The notes under the pieces were generated by a model. The model searched no databases. It was not told the DNA's origin and was given only the letters and a program-made list of their open reading frames with translations. Shown piece by piece: positions 15,007 through 24,846 of a stretch of DNA of 46,046 bases. The stretch covers positions 1-46,046 of the forward strand of contig JAKVKH010000028.1 in assembly GCA_022486625.1 (NCBI GenBank). The letters run 5' to 3'. Source of the stretch: Butyrivibrio sp. (lineage in GTDB: Bacteria > Bacillota > Clostridia > Lachnospirales > Lachnospiraceae). Every line of letters starts with the position of its first letter. The stretch's first letter is position 1. A program made the position numbers and the translations under genes.

Positions 15007-17360
15007 TGAGACAATATGCAAAGAATGTTTTTCGGACGACCAGGAAAAATATATTTGTCATGTTCTGCGTCATACTGATCATCAGCTTTGGCGTCGCCTT
15101 TTATATGGGATTCGCATTTTATACCAGAAATCTGCATAACGAAATAGAACGTTATTTTACGGAATGCAGATTTGCGGATGTATTTGCGGATGTAAAAGGG
15201 ATAGATGACACACAGCTGCAGAGTATGAAGGAGATTCCGGGGATCAGGGATGTATTCGGACGTCAGGCGCTGCAGGTGCGTATGCTGACGGATGACGAGG
15301 ATAAAGTTGTAACGCTCTATCTTCTGGGATACAAAAGTCATGACAGGATGAACCGGATTCTGCTGGGTGACGGCAGGAAAGATGATATTCCATCGAACTG
15401 CATTTATATGGGAAAGTCGGTGCAGAAGGTTTATCAGTTTCAGCAGGGAGACAGGATACAGATACAGACAAACGGTACTACGTATACTTTCTATTACGGC
15501 GGGGATGGAACGATGTCGCAGTATGTGGAGTATGTGCCGGATCAGATGATGACGGTCACAGATGATGAGCGGTATGGAATTGCATTTGTGGATGAAAATG
15601 TGCTCGAAAAGATAAACGGAACGGTTGACAGCTATACAGAGCTGGGCTTTACCCTTGAAGACGGATATCAGTACGATGATGTGAAAAGTCAGCTGACAAA
15701 GGCACTTGATGCATATGGATTATACAGTATTACGGATAAGGCAAACCAGTATTCATATGAGATGTTCCAGAGCGAAATAGAAATGTACTCCGCGGTTGCC
15801 AATGCAGTTTCTGCACTGTTCCTGCTGATCAGCATGTTTATGATATACATTATTATCCGTAAGATGGTAGAGAGCGACAGGAGCATTATCGGTACCATGA
15901 AGGCGATGGGTGCCGGAAATATGGAGCTGTTTCTGATTTATCTGGTACAGAGTCTTTTCATGGTTCTGATTGGAGTAATTATTTCTTTTATCGTTGCTGT
16001 TTTTATCAGCAATGCACTTTATGCAGATGAAGCAGAGTATTACAATCTGACGCTGACGGACATACAGATTCTGCCGGATGTTGTTGTGAAGGGAATCCTG
16101 CTGACACTTTTTACCGTTGTGGGAGCAACCTTTCTGGGAATCAGAGAGGTATTGCAGATATCTCCGGTTGAAAGCATGGCAGCGCCTGCACCGAAAGCAG
16201 GCAGAACTGTGGAATTTCCGGTCTGGCTGACAGGTATTCTGAATTCCCGGCAGAATATTGCACTTCACGGGGTATTCCGGAACGTATTCAGAAGTTTTGC
16301 CATCATTTATTCAATTGCCTTCTGCATCAGTTCCATGGTTGTCATGTATGCAGTCAGTAATTTGCTGGTTTATACCGGAAGTGAACAGTATGCACGGACA
16401 GAACTGTATGATCTGCGGGTATCACTGATGGATTATGTGTCAGAAAATGAAACCGTCAGCGGATTACAGAATCCCTATATCCTTCATAAGGAAGGATTTG
16501 CCGTTTATGATATGGTGACGGCTTCTGATACGAAGTCGGCTGAAATGTCGATCATGGCAGTTGATAAGGACAGCCAGCTGTACCAGGTGCACGATAACCG
16601 GAAAAGAAAAATCAGCATTCCGGATAGCGGTGTGATGCTGACAGAGCAGGCTGCACGCAAGCTCGGGGTAAAGGTCGGAGATACACTGCAGTTTCAAAAT
16701 GGTGAGATATGCCCGAAGCCGGTTGCAATACCGGTTACGAAGATCATTGAAGTAAATGCCGGTGAAAATATTTATATCCGGATGGACCGTGTGCCTGCAT
16801 ATTTTGGCAGGGAACTGGGAATCAATAACATATTATGCAGCGTTGCGGCAGGACATAAAGCGGATGTGGCAGCAGCAATCAATAAAGCCTCCAATGTGGT
16901 ATATGCCGTTGATACGGATACAATCAAAACAGCCGCATATGAATCCTATGAGCAGCAGTATTCTCTGATCCGGGTTGTTATATATGCAACACTGATTCTG
17001 GGTGCGATCATGGTTTACAGCATCGTCAATATTACAGTCAGAGAGCGCACAACGGAGTTCGGAACATATATGGTACTTGGTTTTTCTCATGGTGAGATAT
17101 TTGAAATCATCGGGTTTGAACAGCTGGTGTGCTATCTGATCGGACTTCTTCTGGCACTTCCGCTGGTAAAAGTATTTGCTGATCTGTTTACCGGATTGTT
17201 AAACACATCAGAACAGAATATGTATATCGTGAAGGTGACTCCGCAGGATTATATTGCGGCAATTGCCTTATGTGGCATAACTGTATTTGTTTCGCTTGTT
17301 TTTGTTATGAGAAATATCAGAAAGGTACAGCTGACAGACATTCTGAAGGAGAGGGCTTAA
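15006..17360 (+). CDS. FtsX-family ABC permease, two-module
   Basis: The 784-residue membrane protein has a first hydrophobic helix near 17-38, an extracytoplasmic region to about 260, three helices around 262-385 (FtsX domain 1), another helix after the ALHGVFRNVFRSF linker near 425, a second extracytoplasmic region, and a final three-helix FtsX domain (about 655-775). This duplicated FtsX layout is common in Firmicutes export permeases. The ATG at 15006 overlaps the ATPase stop; an in-frame GTG six bases earlier is less likely. It partners the ATPase upstream and the HlyD-like adaptor 5 bp downstream. Confidence 0.85.
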   Translation: MRQYAKNVFRTTRKNIFVMFCVILIISFGVAFYMGFAFYTRNLHNEIERYFTECRFADVFADVKGIDDTQLQSMKEIPGIRDVFGRQALQVRMLTDDEDKVVTLYLLGYKSHDRMNRILLGDGRKDDIPSNCIYMGKSVQKVYQFQQGDRIQIQTNGTTYTFYYGGDGTMSQYVEYVPDQMMTVTDDERYGIAFVDENVLEKINGTVDSYTELGFTLEDGYQYDDVKSQLTKALDAYGLYSITDKANQYSYEMFQSEIEMYSAVANAVSALFLLISMFMIYIIIRKMVESDRSIIGTMKAMGAGNMELFLIYLVQSLFMVLIGVIISFIVAVFISNALYADEAEYYNLTLTDIQILPDVVVKGILLTLFTVVGATFLGIREVLQISPVESMAAPAPKAGRTVEFPVWLTGILNSRQNIALHGVFRNVFRSFAIIYSIAFCISSMVVMYAVSNLLVYTGSEQYARTELYDLRVSLMDYVSENETVSGLQNPYILHKEGFAVYDMVTASDTKSAEMSIMAVDKDSQLYQVHDNRKRKISIPDSGVMLTEQAARKLGVKVGDTLQFQNGEICPKPVAIPVTKIIEVNAGENIYIRMDRVPAYFGRELGINNILCSVAAGHKADVAAAINKASNVVYAVDTDTIKTAAYESYEQQYSLIRVVIYATLILGAIMVYSIVNITVRERTTEFGTYMVLGFSHGEIFEIIGFEQLVCYLIGLLLALPLVKVFADLFTGLLNTSEQNMYIVKVTPQDYIAAIALCGITVFVSLVFVMRNIRKVQLTDILKERA

Positions 17361-17364
17361 GGCG

Positions 17365-18948
17365 ATGGGGAAATTCTTAAAGTCAAAAGGAAAGTCTTTA
17401 AAGAAGCATCTGACACTGATTATCGTAGTTGTAATTGTTCTGATCGTCACAGTATTCGGTGTCATGTACGCGATGCAGGGAGAAAGCACAGGCGTTGTGA
17501 AGGTGAAAAAGGGTACAATTACAGATCAGATCAGCGAGACAGGTATTGTAAAATCCGCAAGAGACCAGTCAGTTACGTCTGCCGTTTCCGGAGCCGTTCT
17601 GGAAATAAAGGTGGAGCAGGGGAGCAAGGTAAAAAAGGGGGATGTCATAGCAACAATAGATCCGTCAGATCTGCAGACGCAGTCAGACATGATCAGTAAG
17701 ACAATTGATGAATATCAGGCCAGGATCAGGCAGACCGGAACAGAGAATAAACAGACCAAGGCATCACTTCAGCAGGACATTGATCAGCTGAAAATTTCCC
17801 TGAATGAAATAGAAGTTGAAAGACAGCAGGAACTGTATCTTACGTCCATGCAGGTCAATACGGATGAGTATCTCAAAGTTCTTGAACTGAACTGTGAAGC
17901 AGCTGAAAAAGGGTATAAATTCAGTAAAACAGCATACAGCAGCGCGCAGAGCGCTTATGACGGCTATTACAGCACAATCAGTAAATCAAAAAATCTGACA
18001 TCGGAAGAAAAGGCGCAGGCAGAAGCCGCGCTTGGACAGACCGGCGTTGAGGAACTTCATTCGACCATGAATGAGCAGGAAAGTAAACTGAATGCTGCAA
18101 GAGAAGAACTGTATGAAGCACAGCAGAGGATCAGTCAGCTTGGAGAAGATGCAGATGAAGCCTATATACTGCAGATCAATGCTTCTTTTGATAACAAACT
18201 TGCGGCTGCCAATTCACAGATTGCATATCTGCAGACGCAGGCAGATCAGGATAACCTGACAAGTGCAATTGACATTCTGAAAAACGAAATTGACATGCAG
18301 AAGCTTTCCAAAGAGCAGATAAAAAGAACAATCGGACAATGCACAATTACTGCACCCTGTGATGGAACGATTTCAGCACTGCCGGTTATAAGCGCCGACA
18401 GAGTAACTGCCGGAGATGAAATTGCAGAAATAAAAAAAGATGTTCAGAAAACGATTGAATGCAAGGTGCTTACCAGCAGTGAACCTTATCTGAAGGTGGG
18501 AGACAGGACGCAAATCATACAACAGCTGACCAATGACAGTAATTCTTTTACCGGTACAATTAAATCAATCAATGACTATGCGGAAGAAACTACATCATCA
18601 CTTGGACTTAAGGAATACAGAGTAAAGGTGGTTATAGAGCCGGAAGATAAATTTGATCTGCTGGACGGATCTGATGTAACTGTAAAATTTGACATTTATC
18701 GCAGAGATAACGTAGAGGTACTTCCTATCAGCACAATAAAAACAGAAGAGGATAAATATTATGTCTATAAGGTCACAGATGGGAAACTGGTTAAGACAGA
18801 AGTTAAAGTAGGACATAAAACCAATTCAGAAGCGGAAATCGATAATGGACTGACAGACGGAGACCTGGTGGTAACAGAAGGAAATTCAGAGGATATTGAA
18901 GAAGGTATGAAAGTGGAACCTGTGCAGAGTAAAACAGAGACAGAATGA
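17365..18948 (+). CDS. HlyD/MacA-type efflux adaptor
   Basis: The 527-residue protein has an N-terminal anchor helix (LTLIIVVVIVLIVTVFGVMYAM, about 17-38), a barrel-sandwich half (SGAVLEIKVEQGSKVKKGDVIATID, about 76-100), a long Gln/Glu/Lys-rich coiled coil (about 105-315), the closing lipoyl half (CTITAPCDGTISALPV) and a C-terminal beta domain. This is the membrane-fusion/adaptor plan used with MacB-type transporters. Firmicutes homologues bridge to the cell wall rather than an outer membrane. It is translationally close to the permease (4-bp gap) and completes the exporter. Confidence 0.9.
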   Translation: MGKFLKSKGKSLKKHLTLIIVVVIVLIVTVFGVMYAMQGESTGVVKVKKGTITDQISETGIVKSARDQSVTSAVSGAVLEIKVEQGSKVKKGDVIATIDPSDLQTQSDMISKTIDEYQARIRQTGTENKQTKASLQQDIDQLKISLNEIEVERQQELYLTSMQVNTDEYLKVLELNCEAAEKGYKFSKTAYSSAQSAYDGYYSTISKSKNLTSEEKAQAEAALGQTGVEELHSTMNEQESKLNAAREELYEAQQRISQLGEDADEAYILQINASFDNKLAAANSQIAYLQTQADQDNLTSAIDILKNEIDMQKLSKEQIKRTIGQCTITAPCDGTISALPVISADRVTAGDEIAEIKKDVQKTIECKVLTSSEPYLKVGDRTQIIQQLTNDSNSFTGTIKSINDYAEETTSSLGLKEYRVKVVIEPEDKFDLLDGSDVTVKFDIYRRDNVEVLPISTIKTEEDKYYVYKVTDGKLVKTEVKVGHKTNSEAEIDNGLTDGDLVVTEGNSEDIEEGMKVEPVQSKTETE

Positions 18949-19025
18949 ACAGGGGCATGATACAGATGCAATTGTGGAACAGCTGATTTTGCGACTGGAA
19001 ACAATAATGGGAAACGGAGAATCAC

Positions 19026-21275
19026 ATGAAATATGAAAAACGTCAGAAACAGGGCTACACGGAATATCATCAGGAATACGGACCGCTGATCGGAACTGCA
19101 AATGGAAAAGTGATTGAAATGGATGGCTGTATTTTCCGTGATCTTGCAGATACCGGAAAGCTGCTTCCCTATGAAGACTGGAGACTCCCTGCAGGAGAAA
19201 GGGCAAAAGATCTTGCGGGAAGGCTGTCTATTGAAGAAATCGCCGGACTGATGCTGTATTCATCGCATCAGATGGTACCCGGCAGACCGGATGGTCCGTT
19301 TACGGGACATTATCATGGAACCGGGAGAGAAGAGGCAGGTGTTCCTGCGTGGGAGCTGACAGATGAACAGAAGGCATTTCTCTCCGGTGATCATGTCAGA
19401 CATGTTCTGCTGGCTATGGTGGAAAGCGTGGATACTTCTGCCAGATGGAGCAATGAAATGCAGAAGGAAGCGGAAAGGCTTCCATGGGGGATTCCGGTCA
19501 ATATCTCTTCGGATCCCCGTCACGGAGCGGGAAACGCAGGTGCAGAGTTTAAGAGTACGGGAAGCGGCGTATCTGTCTGGCCGGAAGGTATCGGTATGGC
19601 AGCGACGCATTCTGTGGAAACGGCAGCGAAATTTGCGGAAACGGCTGCAGCGGAATACCGCGCAATGGGCATTACCACAGCACTCTGGCCACAGATTGAC
19701 ACGGCAACAGAGCCCAGATGGATGCGGCTTGAAGATACCTGGGGACCGGACACAGAGACCAATATCCGGCTTTCGAAGGTGTATTGTGACGGACTTCAGA
19801 CGACAAAGGAAACAGAGACAAGCGGGAAAGTATGGGATTTTGAGCATGCCCGTCCGGATGACGGGCATGGCTGCTGGGGATGCGGCAGTGTAATTGCAAT
19901 GGCAAAACACTGGCCGGGAGCCGGGCCGATGGAGGCCGGAAGGGATGCACATTACCCTTATGGGAAATTTGCCGTATATCCGGGCGGAAGGTTCAAAGAG
20001 CATATGCGTGTATTTACAGAAGGCGCATTTAAGCTGGATGGCCCGACAGGAGCAGCCGGTGCAGTGATGCCCTATTATTCAGTGTCCTGGGGAGTCGACA
20101 GCAGAAATGGTGAAAATGTCGGTAATTCCTACAGTGAATATCTGATCAGAGATCTTCTGCGGGGTGAGGCCGGTTATGACGGCGTAGTCTGTACGGACTG
20201 GGGAATTACGGGAGATCCGGATCCGCAGATTGACAGTTTTGGAAGCCGCTGCTATGGTACAGAGAATCTGACGGTTGCAGAACGTCATCTTCGGATTATC
20301 ATGAACGGTGTGGATCAGTTTGGCGGGAATAATGAAGCCGGACCGATTATTGAGGCATACCGGATCGGATGTGACAGATATGGTCATAATATAATGGATA
20401 ATAGAATGCGTGAATCCGCGGCAAGACTTCTTCGCGGGATGTTCCGGACAGGGCTGTTTGACAATCCGTATGTGGATTCGCAGGAAAGCGCAGCGATTGT
20501 GGGAAGTGCCGGATATCGCAGCATGGGACAGCTTGCACAGCAGCAGTCTGTTGTCCTGCTCAAAAATGCAGGGAGCGTATTACCGTTACAAAAGGGAATC
20601 AGGGTCTATGTTCCGCAGAGAACAATTGCAGAAAGAAAAAGCTTTTTCCGGACGATGATGCCGGAAAGAAATTTTATGCCCCTTACGCAGGAAATGCTGG
20701 GTGATACTGCAGTTCTGGTATCTTCTATACAGGATGCGGACGCAGCGCTTGTCTTTATGGAAAGTCCGCTGACAGATCCCTATTCTTCAGAGGATGTCAG
20801 AAACGGCGGGAACGGTTATCTGCCAATCAGCCTTCAGTACAGGCCGTATACGGCGGAAAATGCACGTAAGGTCAGCATTGCAGGCGGTGATTTCAGAGAG
20901 AATTTCACGAACCGCAGTTACGCAGGTAAAACGGGTATTGCAGCCAATGAAAGCGATCTGGATCATCTGCTTGCTGTGCGTGCTGCAATGCCTGAAAAAC
21001 CTGTGATTGTCATCATGCGTATGCATAACCCGGCAGTGATGTCAGAAGTCGAGCCGGCAGCATCGGCGATTCTGGCAGAGTTTGGAGTACAGATTCCGGT
21101 CCTTATCAAGGTGCTGTTCGGAGAAGCACAGCCGGGAGGCGAACTTCCCTGTACACTGCCTGCAAATATGGAAACAGTGGAACAGCACTGTGAGGATAAC
21201 GGCGACGATATGGAAGCTTATGTCGACAGCATGGGCAACTGCTACGGACGCGGGTTCAGACTGATGCCCAGGTAA
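19026..21275 (+). CDS. Glycoside hydrolase family 3
   Basis: The 749-residue enzyme has a GH3 (alpha/beta)8 domain and a C-terminal alpha/beta sandwich. Recognisable stretches are the WPGAGPMEAGRD loop (KHWPG is the GH3 substrate-binding Lys-His motif) and GVVCTDWG, whose Asp391 is the expected nucleophile. LAQQQSVVLLKNAGSVLPLQ marks the second domain. No signal peptide is visible, so it should act in the cytoplasm as an exo-beta-glycosidase (beta-glucosidase, xylosidase or similar); substrate cannot be told. It starts 77 bp after the adaptor gene with no clear terminator between. Its last 34 bp overlap the 3' end of the converging GH125 gene, so the two cannot share a usual intergenic terminator. 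Confidence 0.85.
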   Translation: MKYEKRQKQGYTEYHQEYGPLIGTANGKVIEMDGCIFRDLADTGKLLPYEDWRLPAGERAKDLAGRLSIEEIAGLMLYSSHQMVPGRPDGPFTGHYHGTGREEAGVPAWELTDEQKAFLSGDHVRHVLLAMVESVDTSARWSNEMQKEAERLPWGIPVNISSDPRHGAGNAGAEFKSTGSGVSVWPEGIGMAATHSVETAAKFAETAAAEYRAMGITTALWPQIDTATEPRWMRLEDTWGPDTETNIRLSKVYCDGLQTTKETETSGKVWDFEHARPDDGHGCWGCGSVIAMAKHWPGAGPMEAGRDAHYPYGKFAVYPGGRFKEHMRVFTEGAFKLDGPTGAAGAVMPYYSVSWGVDSRNGENVGNSYSEYLIRDLLRGEAGYDGVVCTDWGITGDPDPQIDSFGSRCYGTENLTVAERHLRIIMNGVDQFGGNNEAGPIIEAYRIGCDRYGHNIMDNRMRESAARLLRGMFRTGLFDNPYVDSQESAAIVGSAGYRSMGQLAQQQSVVLLKNAGSVLPLQKGIRVYVPQRTIAERKSFFRTMMPERNFMPLTQEMLGDTAVLVSSIQDADAALVFMESPLTDPYSSEDVRNGGNGYLPISLQYRPYTAENARKVSIAGGDFRENFTNRSYAGKTGIAANESDLDHLLAVRAAMPEKPVIVIMRMHNPAVMSEVEPAASAILAEFGVQIPVLIKVLFGEAQPGGELPCTLPANMETVEQHCEDNGDDMEAYVDSMGNCYGRGFRLMPR

Positions 21276-22519
21276 TCCAGTACCAGCTCGCAGTACATGG
21301 CGTTGGCCCAGGAAAACCAGCTGCGTGTGTAGTCGGAAGAATCATTGCAGTTGATACTTTCGTGCATATATCCGGTCCCGGCATCATGTGCGGTCATTTC
21401 ATTTATTTTCCGGAGTTTTTCTTCGGGGTCATTGCAGACAAGCCCCTGCATGGCGAGGGAAATATCCCATACATAACCTGCGGGGGTATGCGGACTGCCA
21501 ATGCCGGTCAGGCATTTTCCGCTGTAATAATATGGATTGCGCTCACTTAAAATGGCATTTTTGGTTGAACGGTAAATCGGGTGATCAGTGCTGCAGTATC
21601 CGATATAAGGTGCAGCCAGAAGACTTGGCAGATTGGAATCATCCATCAGCAGATACTGTCCGAAACCATCAATTTCATAGGCGTAGAATTTATCTCCGTA
21701 GAAATCAATTACACCTTCCTTTTCAATGGCACTGCGAACCTGTCTGGAAAGCTGAAGGGCGCGGGAGGAGAGTTCACTGTCATGATAGATCTGATCCGCA
21801 ATTTCTGCGAGGTATTCCATAACAACGGACAGCAGCATATTGGAGGGAATCAGATAGCCATATGTACAGGCATCATCGCTTGGGCGGAAACCGGACCATA
21901 CAAGACCGATTCCTTCTTTTACAAGTGCGCCCTTTCCGTCACGGGATAATGTATCCGGGAAGGGATGTTCCGGCCGCTGAAAGCGGTAATCAGATCTGCT
22001 TTCATGATACTGTTCTGTTTCCAGTACGGTCATGATCTTATCGATGGCAGTACGCCATTCTCCGGTAAAATGTGAAGTACGGGAAGAGATTTTCCAAAAC
22101 ATCCAGGATAGCTGGATCGGGAAGCAGAGAGAATCCAGCTCATATTTTCTTTCCCACAGGATCGGTTTCATGTCCGTGCGGTCGTGCATATAGCAGTTTC
22201 CGTTATCTGTTTCATTAAAGGCATTTGCATAAGGATCCCGGTTGATGCAGTAGAACTGTCTTCTGATTACACCTTCTATGACATCGGCCAGGGCTTCATC
22301 ACGATCAGCCAGCATCAGATAAGGGCGCATCTGACAGGTAGAGTCCCGCAGCCACATGGCGGGGATATCACCGGTGATGACAAAAGAAGAGCCGTCGGGC
22401 TCTTTTTTGATTGTTTTATCAAGGGTGTCACGGAAGCAGTTTGCAAAAATCTGTGAGATTTGCTGTCCTGGGAATTTATCATTTACCATTCTGATTGTTT
22501 CTTCTACAGATTGATACAT
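21242..22519 (-). CDS. GH125 exo-alpha-1,6-mannosidase
   Basis: The 425-residue protein matches the DUF1237/GH125 family of metal-independent exo-alpha-1,6-mannosidases: FVITGDIPAMWLRDSTCQMRPYL near the N-terminus, NETDNGNCYMHDRTDMKPILWERKYELDSLCFPIQLSW, then GLVWSGFRPSDDACTYGYLIPSNM and a Ser/Trp-rich end (YTRSWFSWANAMYCELVLDYL). Known members trim alpha-1,6-mannose from N-glycans. No secretion signal. The ATG at 22519 has AAAGGA upstream and lies 19 bp after the GH29 stop; an in-frame ATG at 22558 would overlap GH29. It is the last gene of the binding-protein/permease/GH29 operon. Confidence 0.85.
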   Translation of the reverse strand: MYQSVEETIRMVNDKFPGQQISQIFANCFRDTLDKTIKKEPDGSSFVITGDIPAMWLRDSTCQMRPYLMLADRDEALADVIEGVIRRQFYCINRDPYANAFNETDNGNCYMHDRTDMKPILWERKYELDSLCFPIQLSWMFWKISSRTSHFTGEWRTAIDKIMTVLETEQYHESRSDYRFQRPEHPFPDTLSRDGKGALVKEGIGLVWSGFRPSDDACTYGYLIPSNMLLSVVMEYLAEIADQIYHDSELSSRALQLSRQVRSAIEKEGVIDFYGDKFYAYEIDGFGQYLLMDDSNLPSLLAAPYIGYCSTDHPIYRSTKNAILSERNPYYYSGKCLTGIGSPHTPAGYVWDISLAMQGLVCNDPEEKLRKINEMTAHDAGTGYMHESINCNDSSDYTRSWFSWANAMYCELVLDYLGISLNPRP

Positions 22520-22538
22520 CACACATGTCCTTTCTCTT

Positions 22539-23921
22539 TTATGTCTGTGTACACTCAAGGACGAAGATACGTCCTTGAGCCTGATCAGCGGTGAAACTGC
22601 CGGGGCGAATCAGGTAGCCATCAGGTCTTTTTTCAAAGGGAAGCATCTGAACTTCCAGATCATTTTGATCATGCATGCAGAAGATCCGGCAGATGTTCTC
22701 AGTAATGGGAAGCAGAAGAGCGGTTTCTGCAGAGTGTCCGTCCGGGAGCTGAATGGCATAAATCCGTTTTCCTTTCCGGGTAAATGCAAGATTATCTTTT
22801 TTATAAGGATAGACGGGGCGCGTGCCGTAGATGGCTTCGCCATACTGCGACAGCCATTTGCCGACTTCCAGAAGCGTGTTTACTGCACCTTCAGGAAGTC
22901 GCCCGTCCGGCTGAGGTCCCACATTGATGGCCAGATTTCCGCCTTTACAGACCACATCGATCAGAAGAGAGATGACTTCACCGGGGGATTTATAATGGTC
23001 TTCATAGCGGAAGGAGAATGAAGTTCCAAGGGTAATGCAGCTTTCCCATGGAACCGGAATCGGCTGATCCGGAACACATTGTTCGGGTGTGATGTAGTTC
23101 TCATATGCGCCGCCAACGGTCCGGTCACAGCTGAGCATTCCGGGCTGGCTTTTTCGGACTTCCTCTACAATGCTGCCCAGCCGGATATCCTGTCCGTTTC
23201 CGGCATTGACCCAGCCGGCATCGAACCACATGATATCGATCGGGCCATAACCGGTTCCCAGTTCCAGAATCTGGTTCCTGGTATAGGTAACAAATTTTTC
23301 CCATTCCTGAGGATTAGAGAGAGGGTCATAGGATGGACCACGGTTTTGAAATCTTCTGCATGTCTCATCATCCTGCCAGTAGCTGCCGATATGCCAGTCC
23401 GCCTTGGAGAAATAGCATGCGATTCCGATATTCCGGTTGCGGAATGCATGAAAAAGGGCACCGGCAATATCTGCATATCGGCTGGTATGATAAGGACAAT
23501 CCGGTGCAGTGACTTTGTAATCAGAAAAGTGGCTGTCATACATACAGAAGCCGTCATGATGCTTTGTAGTGAAAATCAGATAACGGAATCCGGATTTCTG
23601 CGCAATATCAGCCCACTGATCCGGTTCAAATCGAATCGGATTGAAGGTCCTGTTCAGGGCGAAATATTGCCTTTTGAATTCATCACCGGTAACGTTCCAG
23701 TCAACGCATTTTCTTGACCAGGGAGCGTCTTCGTCGCTGAGTGCCCAGGATTCTACAATCCCAAGCTGGGAATAGGGACCCCAGTGAATCATCAGGGCAA
23801 ATTTCTGATCCCTGAACCATTCAATTTTCTTCAGAACCAGAGGATCTGAAGGAAGAATATAATCTTCCACCGGGCTGTAATTATGCGTTCCGTTTACAAC
23901 GGTTTCTTTTTTCTTCTTCAC
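22539..23921 (-). CDS. GH29 alpha-L-fucosidase
   Basis: The 460-residue protein shows the GH29 layout: KIEWFRDQKFALMIHWGPYS at 31-51, FTTKHHDGFCMYDS (117-130) and GPIDIMWFDAGW with nucleophile Asp234, then GGNLAINVGPQPDGRLPEGA closing the barrel. GH29 enzymes release alpha-linked L-fucose with retention. There is no signal peptide, so it probably acts on imported oligosaccharides in the cytoplasm. It sits between the permease genes and GH125, with gaps of 15-19 bp, clearly one operon. Together with GH125 it points to fucosylated, mannose-containing host or plant glycans; which linkage is cut cannot be read from sequence. Confidence 0.9.
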   Translation of the reverse strand: MKKKKETVVNGTHNYSPVEDYILPSDPLVLKKIEWFRDQKFALMIHWGPYSQLGIVESWALSDEDAPWSRKCVDWNVTGDEFKRQYFALNRTFNPIRFEPDQWADIAQKSGFRYLIFTTKHHDGFCMYDSHFSDYKVTAPDCPYHTSRYADIAGALFHAFRNRNIGIACYFSKADWHIGSYWQDDETCRRFQNRGPSYDPLSNPQEWEKFVTYTRNQILELGTGYGPIDIMWFDAGWVNAGNGQDIRLGSIVEEVRKSQPGMLSCDRTVGGAYENYITPEQCVPDQPIPVPWESCITLGTSFSFRYEDHYKSPGEVISLLIDVVCKGGNLAINVGPQPDGRLPEGAVNTLLEVGKWLSQYGEAIYGTRPVYPYKKDNLAFTRKGKRIYAIQLPDGHSAETALLLPITENICRIFCMHDQNDLEVQMLPFEKRPDGYLIRPGSFTADQAQGRIFVLECTQT

Positions 23922-23936
23922 ATTTTTTTCCTGTTA

Positions 23937-24830
23937 TTATTCCTTTACTGCGCCGAGTGTAATACCGGTTACGAAGTATTTCTGCAGGAACGGATAGATA
24001 ATCAGCATAGGAATAAGTGCGATAAATACCTTTGCTGCTTCCAGTGATTTATTGGAATGTGCTGCCAGTGCCTGATACTGTTCAGTTGTCAGAGTTACAC
24101 CGACAGGAATCTGTACGGTGATCTGTCTGATGTAGGTCTGCAGCGGATAATTGCTTTCCTTGTTCATCAGTACAAGGCCCTGGAAGTATTCATTCCAGTA
24201 CCCGACGGAGGTGAACAGGATAACGGTTGCAATAACGGGCATGGAGCAGGGAACAACAATTTTCCACAGGATTGTCCAGGGACCGGCACCATCTACAACA
24301 GCAGCTTCTTCAAGGTCACTTGGAAGATTACGGAAGAAGTTCATCAGCAGAATGACATTAAATACAGGAACGGAGCCGGATAAAACAAGGGCGGCCATGG
24401 TATCAATCAGTCCGTAGTTCTTTACGGTGATGAACCACGGGATGGTACCGCCGTTAAACAGCATACAGAAAATCAGGATCCACATCAGAATATTTCTGGG
24501 TTTATACTGCCTCTTTGTTTTGGAAAGAGGATAGGCCATCATGATGATGACGATCATGGTCCAGACAGTTCCGAAAACAACTCGTTTAACGGAGATGAAA
24601 AAGGAAGTCCAGAATGCATCATCACCCATGATCAGGCCATAGGAATCAGTATTGACGCCAATCGGATAAAGCGTAACCAGTCCGCCTTCTGCTGCAGCCT
24701 TGGAAGATAATGATACGCAGAATGTATACCATAACGGGTAAAAGCAGCTGAAGGCAAGTACTGCAAGAATGATCAGGTTCAGGACTCTGAAAAGACGTGC
24801 CCCAAAGGTCTTGCTCTGTATCATATTCAT
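23937..24830 (-). CDS. CUT1 sugar ABC permease (LplC/YtcP-type)
   Basis: The 297-residue membrane protein has six predicted helices and the EAA loop EEAAVVDGAGPWTILWKIVVPCSMP that docks the ATPase. The ending FVTGITLGAVKE is typical of LplC/YtcP-type permeases. The ATG at 24830 has GGAGG nine bases upstream and lies 16 bp after the previous stop; a frame start at 24899 would overlap the upstream gene by 53 bp and is rejected. It pairs with the next permease and the 609-residue binding protein. No ATPase gene lies in the operon, so a shared MsiK-like ATPase elsewhere is implied. Confidence 0.9.
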   Translation of the reverse strand: MNMIQSKTFGARLFRVLNLIILAVLAFSCFYPLWYTFCVSLSSKAAAEGGLVTLYPIGVNTDSYGLIMGDDAFWTSFFISVKRVVFGTVWTMIVIIMMAYPLSKTKRQYKPRNILMWILIFCMLFNGGTIPWFITVKNYGLIDTMAALVLSGSVPVFNVILLMNFFRNLPSDLEEAAVVDGAGPWTILWKIVVPCSMPVIATVILFTSVGYWNEYFQGLVLMNKESNYPLQTYIRQITVQIPVGVTLTTEQYQALAAHSNKSLEAAKVFIALIPMLIIYPFLQKYFVTGITLGAVKE

Positions 24831-24846
24831 GCAAATGCACCTCCCG

